From JAJTFW01 sp046330075 (GTDB lineage: Bacteria > Bacteroidota > Bacteroidia > AKYH767-A > OLB10): a stretch of DNA of 64,000 bases. Both the position numbers and the translations under genes were made by a program. Positions 1 to 9,185 of the stretch are shown piece by piece. Location: NCBI GenBank assembly GCA_046330075.1, contig JAXLTL010000004.1, positions 124,001 through 188,000 of the forward strand, written 5' to 3'. The stretch's first letter is position 1. Each line of letters starts with the position of its first letter. The notes below the pieces were generated by a model, which did not search any database, had not been told where the DNA came from, and was given only the letters and a program-made list of their open reading frames with translations.

Positions 1-232
1 GGTGGTGTATAACCGGGCCGGTAAACCGGTGATGATCGCTGAATGTAAGGCTGCTTCGGTTAAAATCACAGAAGATACGTTTCTTCAGGCGGCACGGTAC
101 AATATGAAACTGAATGTTCCTTTTTTTGTCCTGACCAACGGCCTGGAACATTACTGCCTGAAATGGGACGGTCAGTCCTTCGGGTTTCTCGATGAATTAC
201 CTCCGTTGGCCGATATCGAAACCATTGGCTGA
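1..232 (+). CDS. HsdR N-terminal-domain (PD-(D/E)xK-type) protein, 3' part
   Basis: Only the last 76 or so residues are present; the reading frame is open to the left edge and the true start lies outside. The fragment has the pattern of the small Bacteroidota proteins built from a type I restriction enzyme R-subunit N-terminal domain: an E-x-K core in AECKA (residues 13-17), then TFLQAARYN and FFVLTNGLEHYCLKWD. In that family the E-x-K lysine belongs to a PD-(D/E)xK nuclease fold. No helicase or HsdM/HsdS gene follows, so this is more likely a stand-alone domain protein of unknown role than a working restriction system. The stop at 230-232 lies just upstream of the rmuC promoter. Confidence 0.7.
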   Translation, partial: VVYNRAGKPVMIAECKAASVKITEDTFLQAARYNMKLNVPFFVLTNGLEHYCLKWDGQSFGFLDELPPLADIETIG

Positions 233-253
233 TTTGCCAATTCGTTATCTTTG
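224..253 (+). promoter_or_regulatory. Bacteroidota promoter of rmuC
   Basis: A perfect -7 element TATCTTTG lies at 246-253, with ATTG at 224-227 about 18 bases upstream as a -33 element. The -7 element ends only 6 bases before the ATG at 260, so the transcript would be leaderless or nearly so. Confidence 0.6.
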
Positions 254-259
254 TTGATT

Positions 260-1627
260 ATGGAACTGGTGTTTCTTTTAACAGGTGTTTTGTTGGGCGG
301 TCTGGCTGTTTGGCTGGTGCTGAAAAGCAAGTTGTCTGCACTTCAAAGTGTGGATCCGCAACGTATTGTTCAGGCTGAACGTGATCTTGCTGTAGCAAAA
401 CAGCAGGGTGAAGATCTCCGCTTGCAGGTATTGAAATCAGAAAGCGAACTGGAGAAGTCAAGGGACGCTTTGTCAAAAGCGATGTCAGAGACCGCCGCAA
501 CTCAGGCCCAGGCCAAAGCTACACAGCAGCGGCTGGAAGAACATCACCGTGAACTCGAAACCTTGCGTCAGCAGATGAAGGAGCAATTCAGCGCGATCGC
601 TGCGGATGTGGTGCTTAAAAATGCTGCCCGAATCCAGGAAGAACATAAAGAGAAACTTGATGATATCCTGAGTCCGTTAAGAGAGAAGATTGAAAAATTT
701 GAAACGCAGGTGCGTCAAACACACGAAGAACGGATCCGCGAACATCAATCCTTGCGTGAACAGCTGGGGCAGTTGCAAACACTGAATAAATCCATTGGCG
801 ATGAAGCCCGGAATCTTGTAACCGCATTGAAAGGTCAGGCTAAAACACAAGGTAACTGGGGAGAGATGATCCTGGAGAAAATACTCGAGCGTTCCGGATT
901 GGTAAAGGGTCGTGAGTATTTTATTCAGACCAGCCTGCAGACAGAAGATGGCCGCCGGCTTCAACCGGATGTCATCATCAGCCTGCCGGAAGGAAGAAGC
1001 CTGGTGGTCGATTCCAAAGTTTCACTGGTGGCCTACGAACGGTATTGCAATGAGGAGGATGAAACGGCTCGTGCTTTGGCCTTGCGTGAGCATCTTACTT
1101 CTGTTCGAAAGCATATCCGTGATCTTAGCGGAAAAAATTATCAGTCACTCTATCAGATTAACACACTTGACTTTGTTTTACTCTTCATTCCGGTTGAGCC
1201 GGCTTTTGCTCTGGCTGTTGAACAGGATCAGGAGTTGTTCAATGAAGCATTTGAACGGAATATTGTTCTGGTGACTACGTCAACGTTGCTTGCTACCTTA
1301 CGTACCATCGCCAGCATCTGGCGACTCGAGTATCAGAATAAAAATGCGATGGAAATCGCCCGTCAGTCAGGCGATCTCTACGATAAATTCGTGGCGCTGG
1401 TAGATGATATGATTACCGTTGGCAAAAAGATGCAGGATGCACAGGGAGCCTACGAAAGTACCATGAACAAACTGCACCTTGGCAGAGGCAATCTCATCTC
1501 ACGGGTTGAAAACCTGAAAAAACTGGGTCTTAAAACATCCAAACAGATCAATCAGAAACTGCTGGAGCGTACTGAAGATATCGACAGCTCCGATGATTTG
1601 CCGACTGCTTCTTCTTCCAACTCCTGA
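260..1627 (+). CDS. rmuC: DNA recombination protein RmuC
   Basis: RmuC-family proteins are predicted nucleases that limit inversions between short inverted repeats. The 455-residue protein starts with one membrane segment (about residues 2-21, rich in L, V and G). A long charged coiled coil follows (about 25-160), then the conserved RmuC core with QGNWGEMILEKILERSGL, LQPDVIISLPEG and DSKVSLVAYERY. I chose the ATG at 260 over the in-frame TTG at 251, because the TTG lies inside the -7 promoter element. The length is usual for the family. The stop codon overlaps the start of the next gene by one base (TGATG), indicating co-transcription with the GWxTD lipoprotein. Confidence 0.9.
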   Translation: MELVFLLTGVLLGGLAVWLVLKSKLSALQSVDPQRIVQAERDLAVAKQQGEDLRLQVLKSESELEKSRDALSKAMSETAATQAQAKATQQRLEEHHRELETLRQQMKEQFSAIAADVVLKNAARIQEEHKEKLDDILSPLREKIEKFETQVRQTHEERIREHQSLREQLGQLQTLNKSIGDEARNLVTALKGQAKTQGNWGEMILEKILERSGLVKGREYFIQTSLQTEDGRRLQPDVIISLPEGRSLVVDSKVSLVAYERYCNEEDETARALALREHLTSVRKHIRDLSGKNYQSLYQINTLDFVLLFIPVEPAFALAVEQDQELFNEAFERNIVLVTTSTLLATLRTIASIWRLEYQNKNAMEIARQSGDLYDKFVALVDDMITVGKKMQDAQGAYESTMNKLHLGRGNLISRVENLKKLGLKTSKQINQKLLERTEDIDSSDDLPTASSSNS

Positions 1628-2898
1628 TGAAAACAAGATGGTTGTCGTATAACGTTGGAGCGTTTCTGCTGTTGGTGAGCATGGCGGTTTTGTCGGCTTG
1701 CACCGCCGGCCGGTTGAGTTCCGATAATCTGAATTCCCGATTCAGCTATGGCAATGATTTGTTGAGTCCCGACATTGCATTGTATCACCTGAGCAACGAT
1801 TCATCTGAACTTTTTTTTTCGATTCCTGAGGATGGACTGCTGTATAAATCAGATGCCGCTAAGTTCGGTGCAAGTCTTTCGGTGCATTGGTCGCTTTACA
1901 GTTCTTATAATTCAAAAGATGTCGCTGACTCCGGAACGGTGCATTACCTTGTCACTTCTGAAGTGAGCAGCGGGCCATTCCGTTCCTCGTTTCGTTTGCC
2001 GTTGAATCGTCAGACCGGCAGTGTGCTGAAACTGGATTTTACAGACCGGAACAGACAGGTCTCTGCTGTGCGGTACCTGCAGGTGGCGAAGGCCGGTATA
2101 TTGTCATCGCAGGATTTTCTGCTGACCGATACATTGGGAAATGCGCTTTGCAGAAATCAGGTGAGTGAAGGGGAGGCTTTGAGAATTATTGCACCCTATG
2201 GGAATGACATCACATGGAAAGTGCGTTGCTATTTCAGAAATTTCCCTCTGGCTTACCTGCCTTTCCGCGTGATTGATGATCCGGTTTTTGAAATGGCCGG
2301 AGATAGCTTCTTTTCGGTTAAACTGAATCCTGGTGCGAATATATCGTTTCAGCGGCCGGGAATTTATTTTATACAGAACGACACAAATACGCTGTCAGGC
2401 TGCACTGTGATGTGTTTCGATAATGAATTTCCTAAAGTGACCCGGGCGCAGCAATTGCTGGAAGCTACACGCTATATTACAACGAGAAAGGAGTATGAAC
2501 GGTTGAAAGCTATGCCTGACCGCAAAAAGGCTATCGATCAGTTCTGGCTGGAGACCGGTGGAAATTATGACCGTGCGCGTACGCTGATCCGTGCTTATTA
2601 CAACCGGGTGCAGGATGCCAACCGCTTGTATACATCGTATCTGGAAGGCTGGAAATCTGACCGCGGGATGATCCACATTATCTTCGGTCAACCTCAGTCT
2701 ATCTACCGGGACGAAGAAACAGAACAGTGGACATACAACGCTGTCGTTGGTTTTCCGGAATTGCTTTTTGTGTTCCGGAAGATGAATAACCCGTTTACAA
2801 CAAATGACTATTCGCTTATCCGGCAACCGGTATATGAAAATGTGTGGTTTCAGGCGGTAGATCAGTGGCGGCAGGGAAGAGTGGTAAATGATAATTAA
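1627..2898 (+). CDS. GWxTD domain-containing lipoprotein
   Basis: A 423-residue predicted lipoprotein: hydrophobic signal and lipobox VLSAC with Cys25. The C-terminal third carries the GWxTD-type signature, here GWKSD at residues 341-345, followed by RGMIHIIFGQP, which defines a Bacteroidota family of unknown biochemical function. The upstream part (about 40-260) looks like beta-sandwich domains. The gene overlaps rmuC by one base, and its stop overlaps the possible promoter of rlmB. It is probably anchored in the envelope facing the periplasm. The Ser in place of the usual Thr in the motif is a minor variation. Confidence 0.8.
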   Translation: MKTRWLSYNVGAFLLLVSMAVLSACTAGRLSSDNLNSRFSYGNDLLSPDIALYHLSNDSSELFFSIPEDGLLYKSDAAKFGASLSVHWSLYSSYNSKDVADSGTVHYLVTSEVSSGPFRSSFRLPLNRQTGSVLKLDFTDRNRQVSAVRYLQVAKAGILSSQDFLLTDTLGNALCRNQVSEGEALRIIAPYGNDITWKVRCYFRNFPLAYLPFRVIDDPVFEMAGDSFFSVKLNPGANISFQRPGIYFIQNDTNTLSGCTVMCFDNEFPKVTRAQQLLEATRYITTRKEYERLKAMPDRKKAIDQFWLETGGNYDRARTLIRAYYNRVQDANRLYTSYLEGWKSDRGMIHIIFGQPQSIYRDEETEQWTYNAVVGFPELLFVFRKMNNPFTTNDYSLIRQPVYENVWFQAVDQWRQGRVVNDN

Positions 2899-2903
2899 TT
2901 TTG
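2896..2903 (+). promoter_or_regulatory. Possible -7 element before rlmB
   Basis: TAATTTTG matches TAnnTTTG exactly and overlaps the stop codon of the GWxTD gene. It ends directly before ATG 2904 and 6 bases before ATG 2910. No convincing -33 element was identified, so it may be chance. Confidence 0.35.
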
Positions 2904-3668
2904 ATGCGAATGGAAAACAGGGATGAAAACTCAATGATCTATGGTACACGTGCCATTATTGAAGCATTGAAGAGTGATCAGGAATTCGAAAGGGTGTTCA
3001 TCCAGCATGGGTTGAATAACCCGTTGATGCGTGAACTGAAAGATGAACTCAAAAGAGCAGGCGTGCATTTTCAGTTGGTGCCGGGTGATAAACTGAACAG
3101 GCTTACCCGTCAGAATCATCAGGGTGCCATTGCATTTCTGTCATCCCTTGAATATCATAAAACGACCGATGTAGTGCCGGATATTTTTGCTTCCGGTAAA
3201 ACACCATTGTTCATCATCCTTGATCGTGTTACGGATACCCGCAACCTGGGAGCTATCGCACGTACAGCTGAGTGTATCGGAGCTCATGCAATGATTATTC
3301 CGTCACGGGGCTCAGCCATGATCAACTCCGATGCAGTGAAAACGAGCGCAGGGGCTTTGCATCACCTGCCGGTTTGCAGGGAAGATAATTTAAAAACAAC
3401 CATCGATTACCTGAAAGAATGTGGCGTAAGAGTCGTGGCCTGTTCAGAGAAAACAGAGAAACTGGCAGCAGCTGCCGACCTCACCGGACCCCTGGCAGTT
3501 ATCATGGGTAGTGAGGAGAACGGGGTCTCTCATGAATATCTCAGACGTTGTGATGATGTGGTGAAACTTCCCATGGAAGGTGCTATTTCTTCTTATAACG
3601 TTTCAGTTGCCGCAGGAATGATTCTGTATGAGGTCAGCAGACAACGCCATCAGCTGGGTAAAAAATGA
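2904..3668 (+). CDS. rlmB: 23S rRNA (guanosine-2'-O-)-methyltransferase RlmB (TrmH/SpoU family)
   Basis: SAM-dependent SPOUT-class enzyme, expected to 2'-O-methylate a conserved guanosine in 23S rRNA (G2251 in E. coli). The N-terminal substrate-binding domain (about residues 10-85, IYGTRAIIEAL at its start) precedes the knotted SpoU domain. That domain has the three family motifs: DTRNLGAIARTAECIGAHA, VIMGSEENGVS and LPMEGAISSYNVSVAAGM. About 252-254 residues, normal for the family. Either ATG 2904 or ATG 2910 may be the start, and 2910 fits the promoter spacing seen at other genes here. The stop overlaps the next start by four bases (ATGA). Confidence 0.9.
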   Translation: MRMENRDENSMIYGTRAIIEALKSDQEFERVFIQHGLNNPLMRELKDELKRAGVHFQLVPGDKLNRLTRQNHQGAIAFLSSLEYHKTTDVVPDIFASGKTPLFIILDRVTDTRNLGAIARTAECIGAHAMIIPSRGSAMINSDAVKTSAGALHHLPVCREDNLKTTIDYLKECGVRVVACSEKTEKLAAAADLTGPLAVIMGSEENGVSHEYLRRCDDVVKLPMEGAISSYNVSVAAGMILYEVSRQRHQLGKK

Positions 3669-5575
3669 GAAAATGGTCGATCGAGGATAAACTGGCTGTG
3701 GTGGTGATGGTTATCGCCGCCGGATTTCGTTTTTATCATTATGACCAATGGTCGTTGAGTAATGACGAGCTAAGTGCACTTACACGCCTGAAGTTTGCTT
3801 CGTTCCCGGAAATGATTCAGAAAGGTGTCCGTGATAATGATATGCATCCGATGGGTGTTCAGTCGTTTTTATGGGTGTGGACACATCTCTTCGGTACCGG
3901 TGAAACCATGGTGAGACTTCCGTTTGTCCTGCTGGGGATTGGCGCGACAGGATTGTTATACCTGACGGGCAGGAATATGTTCGGTAAGGCACCGGCGTTA
4001 GCTGCCATGACCGTGTTTGCTGCGTTACAGTTTCCGGTATTGTATGCACAACTGGCACGGCCCTATAGCCCCGGACTTTTCTTTTCCCTGCTGACGGCCT
4101 GGGCCTGGTCGCAAATGTGCCTGGTAAATAAATCCTGGCGATGGCCTGAGGCAATCTGGCTCGTGCTGGGTGCTGTCGGAGCTATGTATTCGCATTATTT
4201 CAGTTTCATGTTTGCCGGAATCATCTGCAGTACCGGGTATTTTTTTCTTCCGAAAAACGATTGGATGAAATACTCTGCATGCGGACTTGCTATGATGCTC
4301 CTGTATATTCCCAATGTGCCGGTGTTTATTGCGCAGTTCAGTATTGGCGGACTGGGCGGACCAGAAGGATGGCTGGGCCCTCCAGGCAAAGATGCAGTTT
4401 GGAACTACCTGCTCTATTGCTTTAATGGAAGCGGCTGGTTGCTGGGGGTGATGGCGTTTGCCGGTTTGTTCTTTCAGTTTTATTATCGGAGCAATGCAAC
4501 TCTGCGTACACATCGGTTGCTTGCATTGTTCTTCTTTTTACTGCCTGCGCTCATCGCATACTTTTATTCGATCTTCAGGAATCCGGTATTTCAGTATTCT
4601 ATACTGCTGTTTAGTTTTCCGTTTGTTCTGCTGTTCTTCTTCTCAGGATTTCGGCCGGTATATTGGAAGACGATGCAATACCTGCAACTTGTTTTATTGT
4701 TCTTGATTACCGCCGGCAGTACCTTGTTTGCGGAGCGGTTTTATTCAACACCGTTTTTTGCCCCCTTTAAGAATGTGGCAGAGAAGATGGCTGCTTATAA
4801 TTCAAAGTATGTTGTAGCAGGTCCTGTGCTGAATACGGTGAACGTTATTCATCCGGATTACATTCTCTATTACAGCCAGCGTACATTGCCTGTATTAAAA
4901 TTCAGTCAGTACATCTGCAATAAACCGGAGGATATCATCGCATTGAGAAACATGGCCGATACCACCAGCGCCCGGACTCTTGTGCATGGCTGGTGTAATA
5001 ACTATCATGCGCCGGAAATTGAATGGATGCTCCGTGAACGGTTTCCCTATCTGGTGCAAAGTGATACTTTCTTCAATGCAGGCGTGATGGTTTTTACCAG
5101 GGAAAAGGGTCAGTTAGAAGTGCCTGTTGCACAGCCTGCGTATAGTTTGTTTCTCGATTTCGAAGGTAAGCCATGGGAAAACGATTCTTTATATAAGTCG
5201 CAGCTGCAAGCCTATAGTGGAAATAATGCATTGCTGATGAAACCTGATCAGGAATTCGGTCCTACCGTTCGTATGAAGGCAGGTGAGATGGGACTACATG
5301 AAGGGGCCACGCTTATGTTCGCTTGTAAAGCTTTTGCAGATTCAGCTGTCAAAGAATTGAAGCTGGTTGTACAGGTTATGCGTGGTGATGAAACAGTTCT
5401 CTGGCGTGGATTGGATATCCGGCATTATCAGCAAGCAAACGGAAAATGGTTTTCTGCTTTCAGCGGATATAGGATTCAGGAAAAAATACAACCCGGGGAT
5501 ATCGTCAGTTTCTATCTGCATAATCCTCAGCGGGAACTGGTTTTTGTGGATGACTTCCGCTTGTCAGTGTATTAA
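3665..5575 (+). CDS. Membrane glycosyltransferase, GT39/ArnT-like
   Basis: A 636-residue polytopic inner-membrane protein with about 10-11 hydrophobic segments in residues 8-350 and a soluble C-terminal region (about 370-636). The first periplasmic loop has the acidic pair typical of GT-C enzymes (SNDELSALTRL), and MHPMGVQSFLWVW follows. GT-C enzymes of this type transfer sugars from lipid-linked donors to lipid or protein on the periplasmic side; donor and acceptor cannot be told here. The four-base overlap with rlmB indicates translational coupling. The C-terminal soluble domain is longer than in minimal GT39 proteins and could be a beta-sandwich accessory domain. Confidence 0.7.
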   Translation: MRKWSIEDKLAVVVMVIAAGFRFYHYDQWSLSNDELSALTRLKFASFPEMIQKGVRDNDMHPMGVQSFLWVWTHLFGTGETMVRLPFVLLGIGATGLLYLTGRNMFGKAPALAAMTVFAALQFPVLYAQLARPYSPGLFFSLLTAWAWSQMCLVNKSWRWPEAIWLVLGAVGAMYSHYFSFMFAGIICSTGYFFLPKNDWMKYSACGLAMMLLYIPNVPVFIAQFSIGGLGGPEGWLGPPGKDAVWNYLLYCFNGSGWLLGVMAFAGLFFQFYYRSNATLRTHRLLALFFFLLPALIAYFYSIFRNPVFQYSILLFSFPFVLLFFFSGFRPVYWKTMQYLQLVLLFLITAGSTLFAERFYSTPFFAPFKNVAEKMAAYNSKYVVAGPVLNTVNVIHPDYILYYSQRTLPVLKFSQYICNKPEDIIALRNMADTTSARTLVHGWCNNYHAPEIEWMLRERFPYLVQSDTFFNAGVMVFTREKGQLEVPVAQPAYSLFLDFEGKPWENDSLYKSQLQAYSGNNALLMKPDQEFGPTVRMKAGEMGLHEGATLMFACKAFADSAVKELKLVVQVMRGDETVLWRGLDIRHYQQANGKWFSAFSGYRIQEKIQPGDIVSFYLHNPQRELVFVDDFRLSVY

Positions 5576-5603
5576 AAAATGCCGGCAGAAGAGATCTGCC
5601 GGC
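5574..5603 (-). terminator. Intrinsic terminator, mainly for the minus-strand OMP gene
   Basis: Perfect 9-bp inverted repeat GCCGGCAGA (5581-5589) / TCTGCCGGC (5595-5603) with a 5-base loop. On the minus strand it is followed by ATTTTTTAA. It lies between convergent genes and may also stop the plus-strand glycosyltransferase transcript. Confidence 0.75.
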
Positions 5604-5620
5604 TTATCCGAAGGCTATTC

Positions 5621-7108
5621 TTAAAACAACCAGCCAGCCGTAAACATAATACGGTTGTCGGTTTGTTTCTGAGTAATGCCGTAGGTGTCCTGATAACTCA
5701 GCGTATAGGGTATAACATATGAACCCATCTGCGACCAGGCATATCCGGCGTCGAAATAGAATTTATCTGTACGGTATCCGATGCCGCCGGTAAAGCCGAA
5801 ACGGGTCATGTCTGTTTCTTCAGAGTCCCGCAATTCGTTTTTAAAAGGAGATGTTGAATAGAAACCACCGAGACGGAAACGGGTTTTTTCATACCGCCAT
5901 TCGAATCCGGCCCGAACATTATGTGACATCGTATATTTTGATCGGATGGCTTTGTTGACTGTGTTGAAATAGGATTTGAAACTATCGTCTGTTGATCGCG
6001 TACGCGCCTGATTGTAGTTTACAAATTCATAGTCAACATTGAATGCTCCCTGCTTGGCGAATACGAAGGCCATGCTGCCAATGGCTCTGAAAGGCGTGGT
6101 GATGCTGTAGTCAAAAGGAATATACTCAGGCCCGTCCCAACGATTTTCTATACCGTCTTCCAGATCGGCTTCCATCGAAGCAGAATAGGTATCAGTGAGA
6201 CTATACCAGGTTGGTGAATGGATGGCAAGTCCAAGACGGAAGAAATCAGCTGGACGATAAATAACACCGGCTTTCAGATTGAGACCGGCGCCTTCTGTTT
6301 TTAAATTGGTGGAGTAGGTGTAGTTTTTAAAATAGGGGATGGTATCCTGATCGTCTATTTCTTCCCAGGTGCTTTCTTCTACGTATCGGAGATTGGAAAT
6401 ACCCATGGTAAATCCAAAATATAGTTGATCGTTATAATTGCCACCGAATGAAATATCCCATTCTCCGGTTCCGCCGCGTGTTTCGATGCTGCGTCGCTGC
6501 AAGGCTCCGGCATAAGGTAAAGCTGAATAATAATACAGGTCTCCGTTGTATGTTACGGTATCAATCAGATAGGTTTCCCAGGCCAGATCAACATCATAGG
6601 GGTAATATGCAGGAATATCTTCCGGAGCAACATCGTTCAGGTCTTCCAGATACGAATCCAGTAAAGAGTTTTTGCCGTTGCCGGTTTGCGCTGTATAGTG
6701 GGTGCTGAAATCGTTCGTTTTATTATAACCAAATCCGAAGGCAAATCCTTTCCAGCCCCTTCCGGCTCCTTTTTCTGATTTTGCAAGTACAATGCCCAGG
6801 TTGCCAAAGGCGAGCTTGAAATAATTGTCAGATTCCTCGTCTTTATTAAAGGTTGAAAGTACATTCCTGTTGGAAAACTGAGTGCTGATGGAAACTTCAG
6901 AGCGACGGAATAATCCGATGCCGGCAGGGTTGATCGCCAGCGTGCTGAAATCGGCACCCAGTGCACCAAAGGAATTTCCCATGGCGAGTGAACGTGCTGT
7001 AGAGCCGTAATTCAACATAGAAAACCTCAAAGCGTCGGCATCAGATTGTGCTTTTGCTTCTGCTGTAAGCAAGGCACATACCGCGAGGGCGATGATTCCT
7101 TTTTTCAT
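5621..7108 (-). CDS. OmpP1/FadL-like outer-membrane transport protein
   Basis: 495 residues from the ATG at 7108. The longer frame starting at 7153 would put 15 non-signal residues in front of a good signal peptide (MKKGIIALAVCALLTAEAKA, cleavage before QSDAD). The mature start, LRFSMLNYGSTARSLAMG followed by FSTLAINPAGIGLFRRSE, is the hallmark of Bacteroidota OMPP1/FadL-type barrels. The rest is alternating aromatic/polar beta strands, ending in an aromatic residue (GWLF). The likely role is passage of hydrophobic small molecules across the outer membrane. It lies downstream of the repeat-rich lipoprotein on the same strand, with about 110 bases between them. Confidence 0.8.
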   Translation of the reverse strand: MKKGIIALAVCALLTAEAKAQSDADALRFSMLNYGSTARSLAMGNSFGALGADFSTLAINPAGIGLFRRSEVSISTQFSNRNVLSTFNKDEESDNYFKLAFGNLGIVLAKSEKGAGRGWKGFAFGFGYNKTNDFSTHYTAQTGNGKNSLLDSYLEDLNDVAPEDIPAYYPYDVDLAWETYLIDTVTYNGDLYYYSALPYAGALQRRSIETRGGTGEWDISFGGNYNDQLYFGFTMGISNLRYVEESTWEEIDDQDTIPYFKNYTYSTNLKTEGAGLNLKAGVIYRPADFFRLGLAIHSPTWYSLTDTYSASMEADLEDGIENRWDGPEYIPFDYSITTPFRAIGSMAFVFAKQGAFNVDYEFVNYNQARTRSTDDSFKSYFNTVNKAIRSKYTMSHNVRAGFEWRYEKTRFRLGGFYSTSPFKNELRDSEETDMTRFGFTGGIGYRTDKFYFDAGYAWSQMGSYVIPYTLSYQDTYGITQKQTDNRIMFTAGWLF

Positions 7109-7218
7109 AAGATGGTGGAGTTGGTGATGAATGGGAATAAGAAAGGCTGCCATCGAATGGACATAACATTCCGTTTTGCGGTTTGTATGTATGCGCTGGC
7201 AGCCTTGGTATTGTTGTA

Positions 7219-9114
7219 TTATCTTCTTCTGCCGCCTGGTGAGCTGCTGCTTCCTCCGGTTGATCCAGATCTTCCGGATGACGGGCTGCTGTAAGAAGGT
7301 GAAGGCGAGCTATAGGAAGGTGTGTTTTCTCGTTGGCTTCCTCTGTTTTCAGAATTACTTCTTGACGGAGCCGGAGAATCGTTTTTAGGCGAATCCTTGC
7401 GGGAAGGAGTAGAGTAACTTCCTTCATTGCGCGGAGCAGAGGAATTGCGTGGAGTATAGCCGTCGTTGTTGCGCGGGGTAGGGGACTCATTACGCGGAGT
7501 GTATCCGTTGTTGTTGCGCGGTGCGGGTGACTCGTTGCGTGGAGTGTATCCGTCGTTGTTGCGTGGTGCGGGTGACTCGTTGCGCGGAGTGTATCCGTCG
7601 TTGTTGCGTGGTGCGGGCGACTCGTTGCGCGGAGTGTATCCGTCGTTGTTGCGCGGAGCGGGTGACTCGTTGCGCGGCGTGTATCCGTCGTTGTTGCGCG
7701 GAGTCGAAGTATTGGTCCGCGGCATATATCCGTCGTTGTTGGATGGACTTGAAGAATTATTTCTGGGAGTATACCCGTCATTGTTGCGGGGAGTGTAGCC
7801 AGGATTCTGGGCCGGTGCACCGTTTCCGTTATTCCGTGGCGTAGTAGTGTTGCGTGGAGCCGTGCCGTTTTCGTTATCGCCGGATTTTGGTGTATAGCCG
7901 GGATTGGTTCTCGGAGTATATCCGTCAGGTCGTGTACCCGGCTGATTTTCGTTTTGTTGTTTAGGGGTTACACCGTTGGAATTACGCGGAGTACTGGTGG
8001 CGTTGTCGCGTACAGTACCATCTGAACGTGGTGTGGTACCTGTCTTTACATCCGAATTATTTCCGTTGACACGCGGGCGACCTTCGTTACCGACAGCAGT
8101 ACCGCGAGGATTCACTTCAGATTCCAGTGAACGGATTTCTCGTTTAGGACGTCCCATTGCTTCAAGGGCGTCAATGCCGCGGGTTGCCCGTGGACTTCTT
8201 GGGTTTTCGTTTAACAAACTTTTCCCATAAAGATCACCAACGTTGTGACCGCCTCGGGGTGTATTGGACGCGACAGCATTTCTGCCACCACGCGGACCAT
8301 AATAATAACTGTAGTTATCGTAAGAATTAAAATAGTAAGGGTTGAATGTTCCGTTGTAAAGTCCGGCGTAATAACCATTCCAGTAACCATTGTTATAACC
8401 GTTCCAGTAACTGTTATAATAGCCGCCATAACCCCAGCCTGAACCGCAACCGTATCCCCAGTTATCCCAGCAGGAATTATAACCAAAGCCGTAATTCCAT
8501 CCTGATCCCCATCCGTAACCTGCACTCCAGCCATATCCACCCCAGGGATTCGGATTCCACCAGCTATAAGTGGTATAAAGGCTCACGCCCCATGAATAAG
8601 GGTTGTAGTCATACCAGTACATGTTGGTATAGTATGGGTCATAATAACTCCATCCATAGGGATGGTAAAAACGACGAACACGGGACGAATATGCGTAGTC
8701 ATAGTAATCATCCTCGTTGTAGTAATAGTTATTGGTGACATACGAGTTGCCCTCATCATCATACCTGCGTTCGGTTGTACTGTAATCAGGCTGACGGTTG
8801 TCTTGCTGATCGGTATTGTATCGGAAACGATCATTTTGACCGGAAGAAGCCGAAGGTTGTTCGTTTGTATTGCCGGAGTTGTTGTAATCACCATCCCCCT
8901 GGTAGGTGTTGTTACCTGCTGGCGCCTGAGTATAATCTTCCGGCTTTGTCTGTGTTTGGTTCTGATTTCCGGTTGAAGCCGCATTATACTCATCAACAGC
9001 AGCATCTCTCTTGGAGTAATAAACGTCGTCGTTGTCGCTGAAGGCATATCGTCCGGAAGAGCATGAACTCATTCCTAACACTGTTAAAAGAAACAAGAAG
9101 CTCAGGTTTTTCAT
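7219..9114 (-). CDS. Repeat-rich Tyr/Asn/Pro lipoprotein
   Basis: About 631 residues from ATG 9114; in-frame ATGs at 9135 and 9141 are possible but give a longer charged leader. Signal FLFLLTVLGMSSC predicts a lipoprotein. The middle (around residues 140-290) is a low-complexity Tyr/Gly/Trp/Asn region (YWNGYYAGLYNG and similar). The C-terminal half is a tandem array of a 15-residue unit, NNDGYTPRNESPAPR, ending in a Ser/Gly-rich tail. Similar Bacteroidota proteins are usually hypothetical. The composition suggests an extended, disordered surface or cell-wall-spanning protein; no enzymatic motif is visible. Confidence 0.75.
   Translation of the reverse strand: MKNLSFLFLLTVLGMSSCSSGRYAFSDNDDVYYSKRDAAVDEYNAASTGNQNQTQTKPEDYTQAPAGNNTYQGDGDYNNSGNTNEQPSASSGQNDRFRYNTDQQDNRQPDYSTTERRYDDEGNSYVTNNYYYNEDDYYDYAYSSRVRRFYHPYGWSYYDPYYTNMYWYDYNPYSWGVSLYTTYSWWNPNPWGGYGWSAGYGWGSGWNYGFGYNSCWDNWGYGCGSGWGYGGYYNSYWNGYNNGYWNGYYAGLYNGTFNPYYFNSYDNYSYYYGPRGGRNAVASNTPRGGHNVGDLYGKSLLNENPRSPRATRGIDALEAMGRPKREIRSLESEVNPRGTAVGNEGRPRVNGNNSDVKTGTTPRSDGTVRDNATSTPRNSNGVTPKQQNENQPGTRPDGYTPRTNPGYTPKSGDNENGTAPRNTTTPRNNGNGAPAQNPGYTPRNNDGYTPRNNSSSPSNNDGYMPRTNTSTPRNNDGYTPRNESPAPRNNDGYTPRNESPAPRNNDGYTPRNESPAPRNNDGYTPRNESPAPRNNNGYTPRNESPTPRNNDGYTPRNSSAPRNEGSYSTPSRKDSPKNDSPAPSRSNSENRGSQRENTPSYSSPSPSYSSPSSGRSGSTGGSSSSPGGRRR
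7453..7767 (-). repeat. Seven 45-bp in-frame tandem repeats
   Basis: Seven consecutive 45-base units begin at 7453, 7498, 7543, 7588, 7633, 7678 and 7723. The four units at 7543-7722 and their close neighbour are almost identical, and the outer ones have diverged. A partial unit follows to about 7795. All are in frame and encode the 15-residue PRNNDGYT-type unit of the surrounding lipoprotein, so copy-number change would keep the frame. Confidence 0.9.
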
Positions 9115-9185
9115 GGCTTTTTCTCTGTTTTTCATGGTCAAGACCAGATTTTAGATATTCAGATCCCTTCTAAGTTTAAATATCA

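Noticed and set aside
1..232. Functional type I restriction-modification system
   Set aside because: Only an HsdR N-terminal-type domain is visible; no helicase, modification or specificity gene follows.
2395..2949. 184-residue minus-strand frame over the GWxTD gene
   Set aside because: Antisense to a well-supported gene, with no signal or motif.
7453..7795. CRISPR-like periodic repeats of 45 bases
   Set aside because: The units are contiguous without spacers and in frame, and encode part of a lipoprotein.
7466..7844. Cys/Arg-rich and Arg/Gly-rich open frames opposite the 45-bp repeats
   Set aside because: They are antisense shadows of the repeat array, with no start signal or independent coding sign.
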